Origin: Trogon surrucura
Lineage: Eukaryota; Chordata; Aves; Trogoniformes; Trogonidae
Assembly: GCA_020746105.1 (NCBI GenBank)
Contig: CM036619.1
Span: forward strand, 9,896,238-9,960,237
Direction: 5' to 3'
Length of the DNA: 64,000 nucleotides
The translations under genes and the position numbers were made by a program. The notes under the pieces were generated by a model. The model searched no databases. It worked only from the letters and a program-made list of their open reading frames with translations, and was not told the origin of the DNA. Shown one piece after another: positions 25,431 through 36,800 of this stretch. The first letter of the stretch is position 1. The number at the start of each line of letters is the position of its first letter.

Positions 25431-27976
25431 CACAGAATCACAGAATCACAGAATGTTAGAGGTTGGAAGGGACCTTAAAGATCATCTAGTCCAACCCCCC
25501 TGCCAGAGCAGGACCGCCTACACTAGAGCGCACAGGAACGCGTCCAGGCGGGTTTTGAATGTCTCCAAAGAAGGAGATTCCACAACCTCCCTGGGCAGCC
25601 TGTTCCAGTGCTCGGTCACCCTCACAGTAAAAAAGTTTTTCCTCACATTTTTATGGAACCTCCTGTGTTCCAGCTTCCACCCATTGCCCCTTGTCTTGTC
25701 AGTGGACACCGCTGAAAAGAGCCTGGCTCCATCTTCCTGACACTCCCCCTTGACATATTTATAAACATTAATGAGGTCACCCCTCAGCCTCCTCTTCTCC
25801 AAGCTAAAGAGATCCAGCTCCTTCAGCCTTTCCTCAGAAGGGAGATGCACCACTCCCTTCATCATCTTTCTGGCTCTACGCTGGACTCTCTCAAGCAGCT
25901 CCCTGTCCTTCTTGAACTGAGGGGCCCAGAATTGGACACAACATTCCAGATGTGGCCTCACCAGGGCAGAGTAGAGGGGCAAGAGGACCTCTCTTGACCT
26001 ACTTGCTACTCCCCTTCTAATACACCCCAGGATGCCATTGGCCTTCTTGGAAATGAGGGCACATTGCTGGCTCATGGTCATCCTGCTGTCCACTAGAACC
26101 CCCAGGTCCCTTTCTCCTGCGCTGATCTCCAGCAGGGCAGTCCCCAACCTATATTGGCACATGGGGTTATTTTTTCCCAAGTGCAAAACTCTACACTTGC
26201 CCTTATTAAACTTCATAAGATTTCTCCCCGCCCAGCCCTCCAGCCTGTCTAGGTCTCTGTGAATGGCTGCACAGCCTTCTGGTGTGTCAACCACTCCTCC
26301 CAATTTCGTATCATCAGCAAACTTGCTGACAACATTCTCTAATCCCTCATCCAGATCATTGGTGAATATATTAAACAGCACCGGCCCAAGCGCTGACCCC
26401 TGAGGGACCCCACTAGACACAGGCATCCAGCCAGACTCAACCACATTGACCACAACTCTCTGGCTTCTTCCCTTCAACCAGTTAGTGACCCACCTCACTA
26501 CTTGGTCATCCAGACCACACTTCCTCAGTTTACCTATGAGGATGCTGTGGGAGACGATGTCAAAGGCCTTGCTGATGTCCAGGTAGACCACGTCCACTGC
26601 ATGGCCACCATCCATCCACCTGGTTATGTCTTCATAAAAGGCTCTCAGGTTGGTCAAACATGACTTCCCGTTGGCAAAGCCATGCTGACTGCTCCTAATA
26701 ACTTTCTTATCCTTGATATGCCTAGAGACAGCGTCAAGGATAAGATGTTCCATCAGCTTTCCAGGGATGGAGGTGAGGCTGACCGGTCTGTAGTTACTCG
26801 GGTCATCCTTCCTGCCCTTCTTATAGACTGGAGTGACATTCGTTTTCCTGTAGTCTTCAGGCACCTCACCTGTTACCCATGACTTACTAAAGATGATGGA
26901 GAGCGGCCTAGCAATGTCTCCCGCCAGCTCCCTCAGCACCCGTGGGTGCATCCCATCAGGGCCCATGGATTTATGAATGTTCAAGTGTTCAAACTGATCC
27001 TTAACCCACTCCTCATCAATCAGGACAGACTCCTCCTTTGTCATGACTTCCTCTGGGGCCTCAGGGGACTGAGGCTCTTGAGGACGGTCTCCAACAGTGT
27101 AGACAGAGGCAAAGAAGGCATTCGGCAACTCTGCCTTCTTTCTGTCCTCTGTCTCCAGGGCACCCATCTCATTCAACAGAGGGCCTACATTGCCTCTAGT
27201 ATTAGTTTAGTCAGCAATGTATTTGAAGAAGCCCTTTCTGTTGTCCTTGACCTCCCTTGCAAGTTTTAAGTCCAAGGAGGCCTTAGCTTTTCTGGTTGCC
27301 TCCCTACTCTCCCTGACAGCTGTCCTATACTCCGCCCAAGTGGCCAGCCCTTCCTTCCACAATTTATAGACCCTCCCCTTCCACCTGAGTCTGCCCAGCA
27401 GATCCCTGGTTAACCAAGCATGTCTCCTGGATCTCTTTCTTGATTTCCTACCTGATGGGATGCACTGATCCTGAGCCTCAAAGAAGTGGTCTTTGAATGC
27501 CAACCAACTCTCTTGGGCCCCTTTACCTTTCAGCTCCCTGTCCCAAGGGGTATCCCCCAGCAACTGCTTGAAGAGGCCAAAGTTGGCCCTTCTGAAGTCC
27601 AGAGTTGTGATCCTGCTTGGTATTCTGTTTTTACCGCACAAGATCCTGAACTCCATGATCTCGTGGTCGCTGCAGCCAAGATTGCCCTCAACCTTCACTG
27701 CTTCAGCCAGACCTTCCTTGTTGGTGAACACAAGGTCCAGCAGTGCTCCTCTCCTGGTTGGCTCATCCACCATTTGCATCAAAAAGTTATCATCGATGCA
27801 CAGGAGGAACCTCCTGGACTGAGGATGGTTGGCTGTGTGGGACTTGCAGCAAACATCTGGGTAGTTGAAATCCTCCATGAGAACCAGGGCCTGGGACTGA
27901 GAGGCTGCTGTCATCTGCCTGTAAAAGGCCTCATCAACTTCCTCCTCCTGATTAGTTAAGAGATTCTGCCCAAGTG
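25431..27976 (-). mobile_element. Long 5'-truncated CR1, minus strand
   Basis: Starts with three CACAGAATC tail-complement units, then TTAGAGGTTGGAAGGGACCT and CTAGTCCAACCCCCCTGCCA. It continues through the whole RT region into the endonuclease domain and stops near 27976. The frame is open over 822 codons with only one premature stop, so this is a young copy. The 5' truncation point abuts another CR1 in opposite orientation with no spacer. Confidence 0.93.
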
Positions 27977-27983
27977 AGGCCAC
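25518..27983 (-). pseudogene. CR1 ORF2 fragment (endonuclease end, reverse transcriptase) with one nonsense codon
   Basis: Read on the minus strand from about 27976 to 25518. It begins near the end of the AP-endonuclease (EEEVDEAFYRQ, then MEDFNYPD, then LGCSDHE). It continues into RT with [63 protein letters not shown] and [10 protein letters not shown], followed by the conserved C-terminal region. A TAA at 27207-27209 sits where sister copies have Lys (IAD-stop-TNTRGN). No other break is visible over the frame. Residues before EEEVDE are missing or foreign, because the GTG-started extension runs across the junction. Confidence 0.9.
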
Positions 27984-28503
27984 ATCTGGAATATTGTGTC
28001 CAGTTCTGGGCCCCTCAGCTCAAGAGAGACAGGGAACTGCTTGAGAGAGTCCAGCGCAGAGCCACAAAGATGATGAAGGGAGTGGAACATCTCCCTTCTG
28101 AGGAAAGGCTGAAGGAGCTGGGTTTCTTTAGCTCAGAGAAGTGAAGGCTGAGGGATGACCTCATACATGTTTATAAATATGTCAAGAGAGAGTGTCAGGG
28201 GGACGTAGCCAGGCTCTTTTCAATGATGTCCAATGACAGGACAAGGGGCAATGGGCACAAGTTGGAACATAGGAGGTTCCACAAAAATATTAGGAAAAGC
28301 TTTTTCACTGTGAAGGTGACAGAGCACTGGAACAGGCTACCCAGGGAGGCTGTGAAGTCTCCTTCTTGGGAGACATTCAAAACCTGCCTGGACACATACC
28401 TGTGCGATCTACTGTAGGTGATCCTGCTGTGGTGGGGGGCTGAACTAGATGATCTTTAGAGGTCCCTTCCAGCTCCTAACATTCTGTGATTCTGTGATTC
28501 TGT
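27976..28503 (+). mobile_element. CR1 3' fragment, plus strand, head-to-head with the minus copy
   Basis: Begins GTGAGGCCACATCTGGAATA, inside the RT C-terminal region. It keeps a mostly open frame ([20 protein letters not shown]) with at least one stop (GAAGTGAAGG near 28140). It ends GATCTTTAGAGGTCCCTTCC, then ATTCTGTG units at about 28481-28503. Its 3' UTR differs from the minus-strand neighbour (CTGTAGGTGATCCTGCTGTG versus a CTAGTGTAGGCGGTCCTGCT type), so it is a separate insertion of another subfamily. Confidence 0.9.
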
Positions 28504-28939
28504 GATACTCTACTAATATACATTAATAATATACTATTAATAAACATGTGTATGTATATAATCATATCACTTCTACTCCTCTCAAATATTTACTCTTCCT
28601 GAGTATTCCTGAGACACAGACAAAGCTCATCAGAAATGCTAAATATTTTCTCTAGTCTACCTACTAGACAAGGCCAATTTAAATGGTTTTATTTAAATTA
28701 ATTTTCATTCTTCCTTATCTAAATAATGTTTAAGTGTGTTAACTGACATTCTGGATGGAGTGTCCCACCTAGGTTCTAGGTGATTCCTGCTACTGAAGTG
28801 ATTAGATTGTACATATATAAGACATTTGTAAACACCCAACAGAAACTGTCATTGCAGAAATAGTCTGTGTAACTAGTCTTTTTTATGTAGCTTATATATT
28901 TAAGAAATGTTTTGCATATAGTTAAAATATCCCCATAGT

Positions 28940-29660
28940 GGTGAATTATACAGGACTGTGGGATCACGGACAAGCCAGTTTCTAAGAACTGAGCAGAACG
29001 GTCACGTCTGGAGTCTCCACTGACCTAGCTGAATACACTGCCATGATGACCCTTGCAATGGAGACCCCCACGATCATCAGCAACCAACTGTCCATTTTGG
29101 GAGGTTTTAGAAGGGTTGTGAGCATCACCCTAGGCAAACTTCCCAATAAATTAGTGTCTTCTTTCTCAACAGGCACTCTGCCGTGAATGTTCACCCAATG
29201 AATGAGTTAAAGGCTATCTGCTCCCTTAGGGCCTAAAAGACGATCAGTAGCATGTTTTTATCTGCAAAGAGTCCATTCTCACCACTCTCACATGTCTTTG
29301 GGTGTGGGAAAAGACCATATAGTCCATGAACTGTTTTGATGGTTGTTATTGTATAGCCCTTACTGTACGATGTGAACAGATGTGAATTCAGTATGGGACA
29401 GGGTGGTCATACAAGGCCTTTGGGACAGAGAATGGTCAGTATTGGGCCAGCAGAACGGCTCAGTCCACAATCTGTCCTGGAATGTTCAAAAAAGAGGTGA
29501 AGTGGGCCACAAGCCAAATAAGTCATCCTGGAAACCTGCTTCACTAACACATATATATCTTTTTTTTCTGAGATCATGTGAAGCATTTTCAAGGAGCTTT
29601 GAAATGCAGTCCCAGCTGTCAAAACGATGTAAGCACTCCAATGCCACAGACTGTTGAGAA
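28940..29660 (-). other. Unassigned segment with a hydrophobic-leader reading frame
   Basis: Less AT-rich than its surroundings. On the minus strand, the frame at 28982-29194 includes a strongly hydrophobic run beginning MDSWLLMIVGVSIARV, which looks like a signal or membrane segment. Another minus frame covers 29407-29682. I do not recognise either. An eroded retroviral or other transposon remnant is one possibility and chance is another. No flanking repeats were found. Confidence 0.2.
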
Positions 29661-30348
29661 GATTCTGAGATGCCCAAGTCACTTTAAAACTTAATTCCTG
29701 CTAACTATTGTAACCATATTAAGATATAAGCTATTTTGTGGCATTAGTTTGTTTTATCCATGTCTTTGATCTCTGACAATGCAACTAACTTTGTCTAAAT
29801 TCTGTCCTTTCTACTAAGTGGAGTCAGGTTCCTCTGCACATTTTTTGCTTTATTTATTCTTCAGTTTTTCTATTAATTGTACAGCTTACAAATGCTAAAC
29901 ACACAGTGCATAAGTTCTGATAAATAAGCAAAAATAAAAATCTGAACCTACTTCCTGCTAAAGATTTTCAAATTCCTCTGGTCTGTATTTGTTAAACAAG
30001 CTGTCACTACCTGAAATGAAGTGTTGGATGTGTTCCTAAGTGATGGTTAGTGAGAAGCTTTTAGTGGAGTTAATAAGTAGGATGGACCTTTAAGTAACCA
30101 ACAAGTAAACTTAAAACATTAGAGGGACGAATGTCTAGGAAAGGAATGGAAGAGAAAACTTCATATTCTCCACTCAGGTTTATAACGTGAATTACCGCAA
30201 ATGGTCTGAGCTAGAATTTTTAAAGAGGGGAGAATCACATTTAAAACTGCCAGTTACCCAGCTCTTTAAATAGCACATAACTCAATCAGTTTCCTGTGAA
30301 GTACAAATTCAGACTGGTATTGAGACTTTGGTTTCCTCTTTGTTTTAG

Positions 30349-30479
30349 GAACGGCTGGTACTCTCTGTCTTACCACGGTTTGTAGTCCTGGAAATGATAA
30401 ATGACATGACCAATGTAGAAGATGAACATTTGCAACACCAATTTCATAAGATCTACATTCATCGTTATGAGAATGTCAG
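30349..30479 (+). CDS. ADCY8: ADCY8 internal exon (probably exon 3): linker helix into C1a
   Basis: This 131-nt exon starts in phase 0 after TTGTTTTAG and ends with two bases of a Ser codon (AG|C) before a GTGGGT donor. It encodes 43 full codons, beginning [16 protein letters not shown] and ending RYENV. The segment is the C-terminal part of the signalling helix and the entry strand of the C1a cyclase fold. The donor has G at +3 and G at +4, so it departs from the usual GTRAGT. Together with the next exon it makes 243 nt (81 codons), so joint skipping would be in frame but would delete a catalytic Asp. The exon lies 23 kb from the previous one. Confidence 0.96.
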
Positions 30480-33237
30480 GTGGGTGGAGGAGCCTCCCTT
30501 TTAAGTTTAAGACTCAGACACTGCTAGTGTCTCTTATGTCAGTTTCCCTTCTGTTGCTTTGTTCATTTGTAAATTAGAAAGTTAGTGTCCTCTTGTTTAA
30601 TCCCTGAGCAGATAAGCACTTTGGTGCCTTCTTTTACTCATCAAGGTGGATGGATGTATTTGCCATGGCAAGACCTGTTTGAACTGAACATTGGACCTGG
30701 ACCATTTGTGTATTTTTTTCGCTTTAATTAGATGGTCAGTGTTGCACAGAAAAGGGAGTCCTGCCCGCACATGGACACATACTCTGTTACAACCTTCTGG
30801 TTGATCCCATACACCGAGAAATGAGATGGAGACTTGTAAAATGCTCTGAGAGATAGAGACATGTCATCTGGCTCCCCTGTTTAGTAGCCATTTCCATCTG
30901 ATCATTTTAATCCTCATTTTCCTAAATCTATTTCCCTTTTTTTTATTATCATGTCTAAATTTTATCTCTCCTGAAATTAGTTAGTGAGAAGGTGATAGCT
31001 ATCCTATGAGCTGCTACTCAAGTTAATGAGTCCTAACTGTACATTTAAACTAGAGTGTTCGACTTCTATTCTGTGATGTTTCAGAATTTCTTCATTTTAA
31101 TGTGGTTCTTGACCATTAGAACATTTAACTAAGCCAATAACTTTTTCTATAAGTTTGTCTTAAACCACAAGGGCAAATGATTAAGTGATCAGCACTAAAG
31201 AAAGTGAAAAATAAGCATCCTTGGATATGAAGGAAGATATTTTGCTAGGAAACATGTACTTTGCCATTTGATGAAACACAAATATAACCTTGTCTGGGCA
31301 AGTTCAATAAACACAATTTGAACTTCTACAAAAAATGCGAACTGATTATCTGCTTCTTTATTGGCTTTGTAGCAGTTCATATTATAGACATATTATTTTA
31401 TTAGTTCTAGTAGAAAGTATCAAGGATCCTTACAAATGGTTTGAATTGCAGTAAATTAACATGGCTTCCACTACCCTTTTACATTGTCAAGAGTAACTGT
31501 TGCTGTAGAAGAATCAAAATAGGGAGGGAGAAGATAGCCCTTCTATTTGAATGGAAAAAGATTGTAGTTTGGGATGAAAAGTTGAAACACAATTTATGCT
31601 TGAAAGAGATTTAAATTGAAGATGCTGTTAGAGAACGGATACTGGCTAGTTTCCATGTATGCTGCCAGGGACTCAATCTTTTCAAAAATGGGTTTCACCT
31701 TATTTTTCTTAAATGATGAACACTGAACTCTACCTAAAATTATGCTATACAAATCCCTCAATTTAGCATTCAAATGGAGTTTTCTAGGGCTGTTTAATCA
31801 TGAAAGCTAGAAATTAGTTGTTTTAAAATATTTTTTTTCTCCATTTAGACTATTATTAATATTCATTCATTTTTTGATATTTTGATACTTTACCTTTTCA
31901 CTGGTTTTATTCTTATATTTTTATTATTGTAAAAATCCTACCCAGCTTGTGAGCCTCTTACTTAATCCATATCCAAGCTCTTACCAGGTCATGTATTTGA
32001 AGATAAGTTATCATTGGTCATATTTTATTGTCCACCTGATCATTACTATATTCGGTATTGATTACATTAGTGACTCTCAGACATGGTCAGATTGTGATCT
32101 TGCTCAACAGAAATGAAAGATCTCCATCTATTCTGATTGTAACACCAGTTACTAGTTGACTTTGAAGTGATAACAAGGTTTATTTGGGTTATTTCCAGTC
32201 CGTGACAGTACAATATGTGCCTTTATGAACATTACTGATTTTTAAAGTAGAAAATACTTTCTTTTCTTCAGCTGCTAAGTACTGAACTGCATGCTTTCAT
32301 CTAGGTAACGACTAGATGTTTGTATTTAGATGTATGTTTGTGTTTGTATTTCTCTACATTCATGTGTGCTCATTGTGGGTACAGTGAACAGCCAAGGTTG
32401 CATGGCTAGAAAATCACAGAATCACAGCATGGCCTGGGCTGGAAGGGACCTTAGAATCCACTCCAACTTAGCTTAGAGGTCTGATTGCAATTAGTTTGTT
32501 GACTAAGATCCTGCCATAGCTTCAGGCACCCAGTTTGATGCACCTAAATTTAAAGCGTGATCACACTGGGGTCCCTGTGAAGTCAATGGAAAGAACAGAC
32601 AGTCATCCAAATAAAGCTTCATACCTTAAATAGGGGTTACTATGCTTTTAACTTAGGTATTTTTGTCTAGTTCCTAAAATTAGATGCCGTAAAGTTGGCC
32701 TGAGCATGGTACACATCAAGGCTGTCATGAATCTCTCGTCTTAGGATCTGAGTCATGTATGGTACACAGATAAGTAAAGCCTGAAAATCTCACTAAAAAT
32801 TGAAATTGCTGAAGTCAAAACCCACTTAAAAAACCCTCTCTATATAAACCCACCCTCAAAGAACACTATGAGATCCTAACAGAGAGCTGAGTGCCAAGTC
32901 TATCTGTTTATACAGCCCTCTATATTACGGGTGCAGTATGCCTCAGTCTTCTCAGTCATAAATGGGGACAACTGTGCTTATTAAGGTTTAACTGTGTCTT
33001 CCTGAATAATGTGAAAATTCAAAATTGCATAACATGCTTTTTTGACAAAACCATGTATCACACTTGACAGTATTTCTTTAGTCCCTCCAACTCAGTACTC
33101 CAGCAGCTCCCAAAGTCTACAGCAAAGGTAGCATGACTTTAAATTGATCTTTCACTAGTGAATTACTCAAAAGTAACTTAGGACATTCAGTTATCAAAGG
33201 AAATAGACTGCAGTATTAATATCTCTTCTCTTTTTAG
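30480..33237 (+). other. ADCY8: ADCY8 intron 3
   Basis: This is a 2.76-kb AT-rich intron between two in-phase exons (split Ser codon). The only repeat seen is a short minus-strand CR1 3' scrap at 32411-32468. No other gene or structured element is visible. Confidence 0.9.
32411..32468 (-). mobile_element. CR1 3'-terminal scrap
   Basis: AATCACAGAATCACAGCATGG, then GCTGGAAGGGACCTTAGAA, is the complement of a CR1 3' end and tail. Only about 58 bp are recognisable. Confidence 0.75.
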
Positions 33238-33349
33238 CATTCTTTTTGCAGATGTCAAAGGATTCACCAACCTCTCCACAACTCTGTCAGCCCAGGAGTT
33301 GGTCCGAATGCTGAACGAACTCTTTGCCAGATTCGATCGACTAGCACAT
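33238..33349 (+). CDS. ADCY8: ADCY8 internal exon (probably exon 4): C1a with first metal-binding Asp
   Basis: This 112-nt exon completes the split Ser codon (AG|C) after the acceptor CTTTTTAG and ends at the His codon CAT before GTGAGT. It encodes [16 protein letters not shown]..., the class III cyclase signature in which the Asp of FADVKGF binds the catalytic Mg2+ ions in C1. It is followed by the amphipathic helix [19 protein letters not shown]. The phase (two bases in, zero out) joins exactly to the neighbouring exons. The active-site motif is intact, with no stop or frameshift. Confidence 0.97.
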
Positions 33350-33510
33350 GTGAGTTAACACAGTTTATTTGCAAGAGGATATGAAATCAATTCTTTATGT
33401 GGAACCTTTGAAAATACTCTCTGATCGTTTTGAACAGTATTCATCCAGATTTTCTCTGCTGGAATCTTATACATCCATTGAGCTTAGAAGACACTGACAA
33501 GCTTTATCAA

Positions 33511-33812
33511 AGATCATAGAATCACAGAATCATAGAATTGTCAGGGTTGGAAGAGACCTTAAAGATCATCTAGTTCCAACCCCCCCATCATGGGTAGGGA
33601 CATCCCCCACTAGATCAGGCTGCTCAGAGCCCCATCCAGTCTGGCCTTAAAAACTTCCAGGGATGGGGCTTCCACCACCTCTCTGGGCAACCTGTGCCAC
33701 TGTCTCATCACCCTCATGGTGAAGAACTTCTTCCTAACTCCCAATCTAAACTGATCCATCTCTAGCTTTAATCCATTCCCTCTAGTCCTACCACTACCCG
33801 ACATCCTAACAA
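33511..33812 (-). mobile_element. CR1 3' fragment
   Basis: Reverse-strand CR1 located 160 bp after an ADCY8 exon. It shows three CATAGAATC/CACAGAATC units, CAGGGTTGGAAGAGACCTTA, AGATCATCTAGTTCCAACCC, then the complement of the ORF2 end. That frame reads [30 protein letters not shown] and [20 protein letters not shown] in order. Confidence 0.92.
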
Positions 33813-36800
33813 GATGATGAGTTCTGATCTAAGTGAAACCTCAGACTGTCATCAGAAGTTTGTGCTTCTGTAGTGCTAGACCAAGAATGATATGAGAGCA
33901 GATCACTTAGCACACTTTCTACAGAAGTGTTATAGTTCTGGTCCTTGACGGAAAATTAAATTTTTTAGGAGCATAGCTTTATTTTGACGTTTCTTCTAAG
34001 AGCCAAGCAATGTTAAAAAGCGTGTTCATTTAAGAGCCGTATAATACTGCGATACTGTATATATACTGCAAGAGTAACTTAGTTAGTTACTAGCAGGATT
34101 TACAATCTTTAGGTTGGATTCTATCTAGATCAAAAATGAAATTAATTAAGCACAGCAGAGGAATTTATTACATTAAGGAAATGAGTTGCTACTTCATAAG
34201 TACTGATTAGAAAAAAAGCAAAGCACAAAAATACAAGCATAACTCATGTTCGATTTTACTAAGCTTGCACTTTCTTTTCTTCTTTTTTGTGTTTCTTTGA
34301 TAAAAGTTTTGTTTCATGTGACTATGTTGAGTGTCAATGTCTTAGCTGGCTAATAAGGCTGCTAGTGTAGGCAATAAAGCACATTTAATGGAGTTTAGCT
34401 TATCATTTATCCAACTAAATGTAGGCATCTACTACAGGAAAACAGGAATTACATTCTGCATATCATTGACCATGCTCTCTATTTGCTATAAAAGCAGCCT
34501 AAGGTGACCTGCTCAGATGTACACATCTATAAGCTTCACTGATTTTTATGTTTCTCATTCAGGAGTATGGGGTATTGGTTGATATACTGCACAGGGACCA
34601 GTAAGACCCCTGGTGTCATCTGTTATCTTGCAAACTAAATGCAAGGAACACAAGATTTATGCAATTATCCAATGCTCTTTTGAGTCAGCTATTTGGATCT
34701 CAAATAGCTATGTTTTCTCATGTACAGGGAGATGCCATAACCCATTGTCTGCACACTGACAAATTGGTAAACGTAATCTACAATATTTGTTTTGCAAACA
34801 GAAAAAAACAACTCTGACCTACGTGGAAACCAAGTTAGATGAAAGAAGTTACCTCAGTCCTGTCTTTTAGAAAGCTTATAGGAATAATGTCTGGTTCTGT
34901 ACAGTTTGAAGAAAATAGCTACCCTAATGGAAGAAACATATTTTAGGCTGAATTAAATATGTGTATGTCACAGAAGTGTTTCAGGAAAAATATGTACACA
35001 ATATGATTTATTGCCTTGCTTTATACTTCAGGTTTGCCTAACATTCTTAGTGGAACAGATTCTTACTTCATAGTCACTAATCATATTTTCTAAACATTCC
35101 ATAAACTGTATTTAACCGATAGGGATTTTGTATAGAAGGACTAGATCAAATAAAGGAGTTAAGAACGATGAAGGTATTTACATCTAGAAGTGTAATGCAG
35201 AGAATCCTCCCTCACTTGCTACTTAACCCTGAGGACTATAATATTGAAGGTTAATATTTGGTTTTAATATATTATAGAAAACGAAAAATGCTGCCTTTTT
35301 AAATGCCCAGAGGTTTCCCCCTTCTCTGTAGTTTGTTGTGCATATCCTACTTAAACATTCTAGAAATCTCCCTGTTGCAGTCCTGAACTCATAAATTTTC
35401 ATGGAGAACACTGAATGTGCCCACACAGGCGTTGGTATCCCAGAAATGCAGGTGATTTTATTTTAAAGAAACAGTAATAAATATACCAATTTCTCTAACA
35501 CAGTCGAGAATTTCTTATCCAGAAATTTGCAATTTGGGATGAAAGAACTTCTCTGTTTGCAAAACTTCATCATCAGGACAGTCACCTCTCAGATGAATGT
35601 CGCAGTCACTAAATTTAAGACTCTGGGCTCCTTCGTACATTTTCTTTCCTAGTCTGTGAATTAGCTTTTCTTTTCTACCCGTTATTAACTGGACTAATTC
35701 AGTTTTGCTAGATCAATCCTCTGAAATGTCAAAGACACAGAGAAATTGAACCGATTTGATTGATCTAGCCATGACTAATTAAAATCTATTAAAAAGAAAA
35801 GCATTTTGATTATGTTCCTTGTTTGTGGCTTCTGAGACCTGGGTGTCATGACACCTGCCTGTATGTCCTGACAATAAATAGAGGTACTCTACAGCCCCAG
35901 AGAGGAACAGAAGCTCTACATGGCTTTTGGTGTTTCTGTTCCCAAGGAGATGAACTCTCCTTCTGTACTTTATAGGAAGCCAAGGCTCCTCACTCAGGGT
36001 TCTGGGCTTTTACAGAGGGGCCAACTGCCTAAATTATAACGGCCTAATCTTGTACTGAACTTGACCTTTGCCTTCAGAAGACTTTGGACTCAGACACTGA
36101 CTGGTCTATGGTCCAAATTTTAAGGATTTTTGATTTACGAACCTTTTGATTTATGAACCTATCAAGCTATCCAGCTGATACGATACGAAGCTTTCACACC
36201 TGGCAAAGGTGTACCTTTTGAAAAAAATCACGGTCTTCATCTGAAAGTCCCAGTAGATGGAGAGATACCTGTGTATCTTGGGAGTCAATTACAGTGCCTT
36301 AACACTCTCACTATTAATTCAATATGGCTTTTTTCTCATTTGTTTTTTTCTGACTTTGAATTACATCCATTCATTCTTGCTATGACCTATTTTTCCTAGG
36401 AAAAAAAAAAAAAAAAGAACTATTTTGTAGCCACTGATATTCTCTGAGAACACATTTGTGTGCTTTGGATAAGCCACTTTCCAAGTTTCCTTTCGATAAA
36501 AGAAACCGACCACGCTCATCATGAAGCTTTTTGTCTGTAAGATGTATTCCTTCAAATAATTTTTGGAACAAGTTTTCTGGACTGCCTCCCATTTTTCAGA
36601 ATCTTTTTTAAGGCATAGATACTAGCACTGGCAGCAGTGTTCCTGGACAAACCTTCACTAGTGAGGCAGAGGCAGATCATCACCATTCCTCTTATTCTCT
36701 CTTTCATTGATCATTGTCCAAAGAACACATTTCTGAACATATTGTGATGTTATTGTACTGAAACATACTATTTTGATTCTTTTATGATCTTGCTATCTTG

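Larger units (their letters stand above)
7290..30348 (+). other. ADCY8: ADCY8 intron 2 (23 kb)
   Basis: This is AT-rich intron. CR1 pieces lie at 7718-8150, 14726-14828, 15053-15236, 19790-20252, 24176-24727 and 25431-28503. Small local repeats lie at 13000, 15446-15497 and 21328. The stretches 8150-14720, 15500-19780, 20260-24170 and 24730-25425 show only short chance reading frames with no recognisable protein. I see no RNA gene in them. 28506-30348 includes an unassigned segment at about 28940-29660, listed separately. Confidence 0.85.

Noticed and set aside
25431..28503. Single twin-primed CR1 insertion with internal inversion
   Set aside because: Both arms have their own 3' tail and belong to different subfamilies, which does not fit one twin-priming event.
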